A stretch of 64,000 bases of DNA. It comes from UBA6168 sp964423205 (lineage in GTDB: Bacteria; Bacteroidota; Bacteroidia; Chitinophagales; Saprospiraceae). A program made the translations under genes and the position numbers. The DNA lies in contig CAYRDX010000012.1 of the NCBI GenBank assembly GCA_964423205.1, forward strand, positions 1-64,000, read 5' to 3'. The notes beneath the pieces are model-generated. The model did no database searches. It was not told the origin of the DNA and saw only the letters and a list, made by a program, of their open reading frames with translations. Positions 62,201 through 64,000 of this stretch are shown in pieces (the first letter of the stretch is position 1; each line of letters begins with the position of its first letter).

Positions 62201-62759
62201 ATGACAACAACCTGGTCGATCGAAAAACTGGTAAAAGCATGGCATCTTGCTACACGGCACCACGATGGTCAAAAATATGGGGCCATGAAACCGGCCGCAA
62301 GATAGAATACCTCAACCACATTGCTTCAGTTGTATTCGAAATCATGAATGTGTTGCCGAAGGAATCGGACATAAATGCGGACTTCGCCATATTCTGTGCT
62401 GTACTTCACGATACATTGGAAGATAAGCAGCTGACATTAGAAGATTTGGCCAAGGAATTTGGGGAGGAAATAGCTTTGGGTGTACAGGCACTCACCAAGA
62501 TAAGAACCTGACTGGCAAAGCCGAGCAGATGATAGATTGTCGCCACCGCTTAAAGTTACAACCCCGGGAAGTGCAAATGGTCAAAATGGCGGACCGCTTC
62601 AGCAATCTGCATGCGCCACCTTATTACTGGGCTTTGGTAAAAAGAAAAGCGAACAGGGAGGAAGCCAGGCTAATTTATCAGGAGCTAAAAAATAGCAGCT
62701 CAGTATTAGCCAACAGGCTCAAGTCGAGGATTGATGCGTATGAGTCCTGTTGCGTCTGA
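62201..62759 (+). pseudogene. HD-domain (RelA/SpoT-hydrolase-like) gene with two frameshifts
   Basis: Joined over three frames the product reads MTTTWSIEKLVKAWHLATRH, HDGQKYG, then HETGRKIEYLNHIASVVFEI, CAVLHDTLEDKQ and, after a second shift, DKNLTGKAEQMIDC with MVKMADRFSNL. This is the HD phosphohydrolase domain of small (p)ppGpp-hydrolase-like proteins (HxxxR..H, HDTxED, ADRxxN). The shifts lie near 62283 (GGGG, one G short) and 62498 (AAGAT, one G short). Both equal a loss of one base. Either a pseudogene or two assembly errors. Confidence 0.8.
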
Positions 62760-62809
62760 ATTCAAAACCTGGCTTCACTTCCGGTATCGAGCATTCCAAT
62801 CTTCCGGAA

Positions 62810-63016
62810 TTACTCTTTTGTTTTACAGGTACTGATGCCAAGAGGAGTGTATAACGGGCAAAAGGATAAGGAGCTGGTCAGGAGAAATACAGCCGCCAGA
62901 ACCAATAATACAATTCCCAGAGTACCAGTGACGATCTTGGTGAAATACAAAACAGCCAGGATAACAGCTACAATTACCCGGATCATTTTGTCGGTTGTGC
63001 CCATGTTCTTTTTCAT
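62810..63016 (-). CDS. DUF2892 small membrane protein
   Basis: A 68-residue protein with two helices (MIRVIVAVILAVLYFTKIVTG and LGIVLLVLAAVFLLTSSLSF) and CPLYTPLGISTCKTK at the end, the standard DUF2892 (YgaP-like membrane part) pattern with paired cysteines. Function unknown. The start is the methionine of MKKNMGTTD; an inverted copy of the promoter-like module lies directly upstream. Confidence 0.87.
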   Translation of the reverse strand: MKKNMGTTDKMIRVIVAVILAVLYFTKIVTGTLGIVLLVLAAVFLLTSSLSFCPLYTPLGISTCKTKE

Positions 63017-63030
63017 AAAAATTGATTTAA

Positions 63031-63051
63031 GTAATGAGTCAAAAATAAAGT
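63031..63051 (-). promoter_or_regulatory. Promoter-like repeated module, inverted partial copy (DUF2892 gene)
   Basis: On the minus strand the sequence reads CTTTATTTTTGACTCATTAC with -7 box TATTTTTG at 63047-63040, 24 bases before the DUF2892 start codon. It stands back to back with copy 3. Confidence 0.6.
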
Positions 63052-63061
63052 TTCCCAACTT

Positions 63062-63112
63062 ATTTTCAAGTGGTTAAGAAATCACAGGCAACTTTATTTT
63101 TGAATCAGTACT
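63062..63112 (+). promoter_or_regulatory. Promoter-like repeated module, copy 3
   Basis: TATTTTCAAGTGGTTAAGAA and CAACTTTATTTTTGAATCAG; -7 box TATTTTTG at 63095-63102. It reads into a fragment of a sorting domain and then into the methyltransferase gene. Confidence 0.55.
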
Positions 63113-63113
63113 A

Positions 63114-63242
63114 AATAAGCCTGGTACGGAAAAACATACAATTGATGCACAGCAACTGAAGCCCGGATGGTATGCCGTGAAACTGACAACAGGAGAATCG
63201 GTCCAATCGTCCAAATTGATTATCCATAGAAACCGACAACCC
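63114..63242 (+). pseudogene. Fragment of a T9SS C-terminal sorting domain
   Basis: The frame reads NKPGTEKHTIDAQQLKPGWY then AVKLTTGESVQSSKLIIHR, which aligns with the end of the sorting domain of the 23268-26927 metallopeptidase (KIDVSHLPGGMYWVQMRTP, then QTKRLLIGR). No start codon or upstream body of such a protein exists: the promoter-like repeat precedes it directly. The fragment is in frame with the methyltransferase gene and has no stop before it. Confidence 0.65.
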
Positions 63243-63989
63243 ATGAGTTTTTACAAAAGCATCGCGAAATATTACGAGTACATTTTTCCACTCAGCCAGG
63301 TGCAGGTTGATTTTATCAATCAACTCGCCGGACATCAGGTATGCGAAATATTGGATATAGGGTGTGGCACCGGCAGCCTGGCTTTGGCACTCCAACGCGA
63401 TAACAGAAGAGTAACCGGCATTGATTTGGATGAAACAATGGTTGATCGCGCCATGGAGCGGGCAACGGAGTCTGGGAGGCCGGTCAAGTTCAAGGCGCTG
63501 AGTATGCTGGAATTGGAGGGGGCTTTTGAAACTGGCGAGTTCGATTATTGCATCTGCTTTGGCAACACGCTGGTGCACCTTGCCACTCCAGAGGACATCA
63601 CAACCTTTTTCAAACAGGCCAGGTCAGTTCTGAAACCCGGTGGACAATTATTGCTGCAAATTGTCAACTACGACCGGATATTGAACCAGAAACTATCAGG
63701 CCTGCCAACACTGGATAACGAACTCATCACTTTCAGCAGAAATTACCAGTTCCATGAAGATAGGCCACACATCGATTTCAAAACTGTGCTAACCATAAAA
63801 TCAAGTGGCCACCGCATAGAAAATTCCATTCCTCTTTTGCCTTTGTCTCAGGCGCAAATGCTGATGCTGCTGGCCCAGGCCGGTTTTGTGAATATCAAGA
63901 CCTTTGGAAGTTTTAAGAAGGAACCATTCACTATGGATAGTCCGGCATTTGTGGTTCAAAGTACATCCGGAATGATGCCTGGAGAATAA
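63243..63989 (+). CDS. Class I SAM-dependent methyltransferase
   Basis: A 248-residue protein. AdoMet motif I is EILDIGCGTGSLALAL, followed by VTGIDLDETMVDRA (post I) and FDYCICFGNTLVHL (motif II), then LKPGGQLLLQIVNYDRIL (motif III). The substrate is unknown. The start is the methionine of MSFYKSIAKYYEYIF, usual for this family; in-frame codons upstream belong to the sorting-domain fragment. Confidence 0.9.
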   Translation: MSFYKSIAKYYEYIFPLSQVQVDFINQLAGHQVCEILDIGCGTGSLALALQRDNRRVTGIDLDETMVDRAMERATESGRPVKFKALSMLELEGAFETGEFDYCICFGNTLVHLATPEDITTFFKQARSVLKPGGQLLLQIVNYDRILNQKLSGLPTLDNELITFSRNYQFHEDRPHIDFKTVLTIKSSGHRIENSIPLLPLSQAQMLMLLAQAGFVNIKTFGSFKKEPFTMDSPAFVVQSTSGMMPGE

Positions 63990-64000
63990 GTCCAGTAAAG

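Noticed and set aside
1..64000. tRNA, rRNA or riboswitch genes
   Set aside because: I looked for T-loop words such as GGTTCGAATCC and for conserved rRNA or riboswitch cores and saw none; a covariance search would be decisive.

Overview
The window looks like a chromosomal segment of a Bacteroidota species. The gene set resembles Saprospirales, but that rank is an inference from gene content. Support comes from type IX secretion markers (a PorP/SprF-like protein at 55494-56474 and a C-terminal sorting domain at the end of the 23268-26927 metallopeptidase), Bacteroidota-typical families (DUF3276, DUF3127, HU-SPOR fusion), promoters of the TAnnTTTG type and a Na+-translocating NQR operon. I found no rRNA, tRNA or CRISPR array.

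Layout. 1-3200: a terpene-cyclase-fold protein and a three-gene HipBST toxin-antitoxin operon. 3200-9300: a secreted VPS10/BNR beta-propeller protein, two small membrane or lipid-binding-fold proteins, and a sodium:solute symporter with a small partner protein. 9400-15500: coaX, an outer-membrane beta-barrel gene and two paralogous TPR proteins around a small envelope protein; a 160-bp MITE lies here. 15500-20000: a group II intron 3' remnant, a large TonB-dependent receptor, an aminotransferase relic and yebC. 20700-27970: GNAT acetyltransferase, a non-metal-binding amidohydrolase homologue, a T9SS-exported metallopeptidase and an SDR. 27970-35650: a solitary DNA methyltransferase, a 1030-residue exported coiled-coil protein, pyrB, pyrR, fbp and an esterase. 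35790-44450: ABC exporter, DUF3276, phosphodiesterase plus HU-SPOR protein, M1 peptidase, unknown secreted protein, YtcJ-type amidohydrolase. 44650-46470: a type II restriction-modification pair that looks imported. 46690-55080: amidase and the complete nqrABCDEF operon. 55490-64000: PorP/SprF, pnuC, small conserved proteins, a GH2 enzyme, a frameshifted HD gene, DUF2892 and a methyltransferase.

How genes work together. nqrA-F forms a primary sodium pump; the symporter at 7590-9038 could use the resulting sodium gradient. pyrR and pyrB form a pyrimidine unit. The HipBST genes overlap by 4 bp each and have repeated operator-like sequences bracketing their promoter. The restriction endonuclease starts on the last base of its methyltransferase gene.

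The intergenic DNA is unusually rich in dispersed palindromic and low-complexity repeats: an element beginning TACCACGGAG and ending CTCCGTGGTTA, heptamer tandem arrays, CCCCGAAGGGG and AAAGGCAAAA words, and a promoter-like module repeated four times. Several coding frames run open into these repeats, so I moved a number of starts downstream to the first methionine of recognisable protein. The strongest candidates for a second look are the HipBST locus, the giant hendecad coiled-coil protein beside a solitary methyltransferase, the membrane-anchored form of NqrA and the repeated promoter module.
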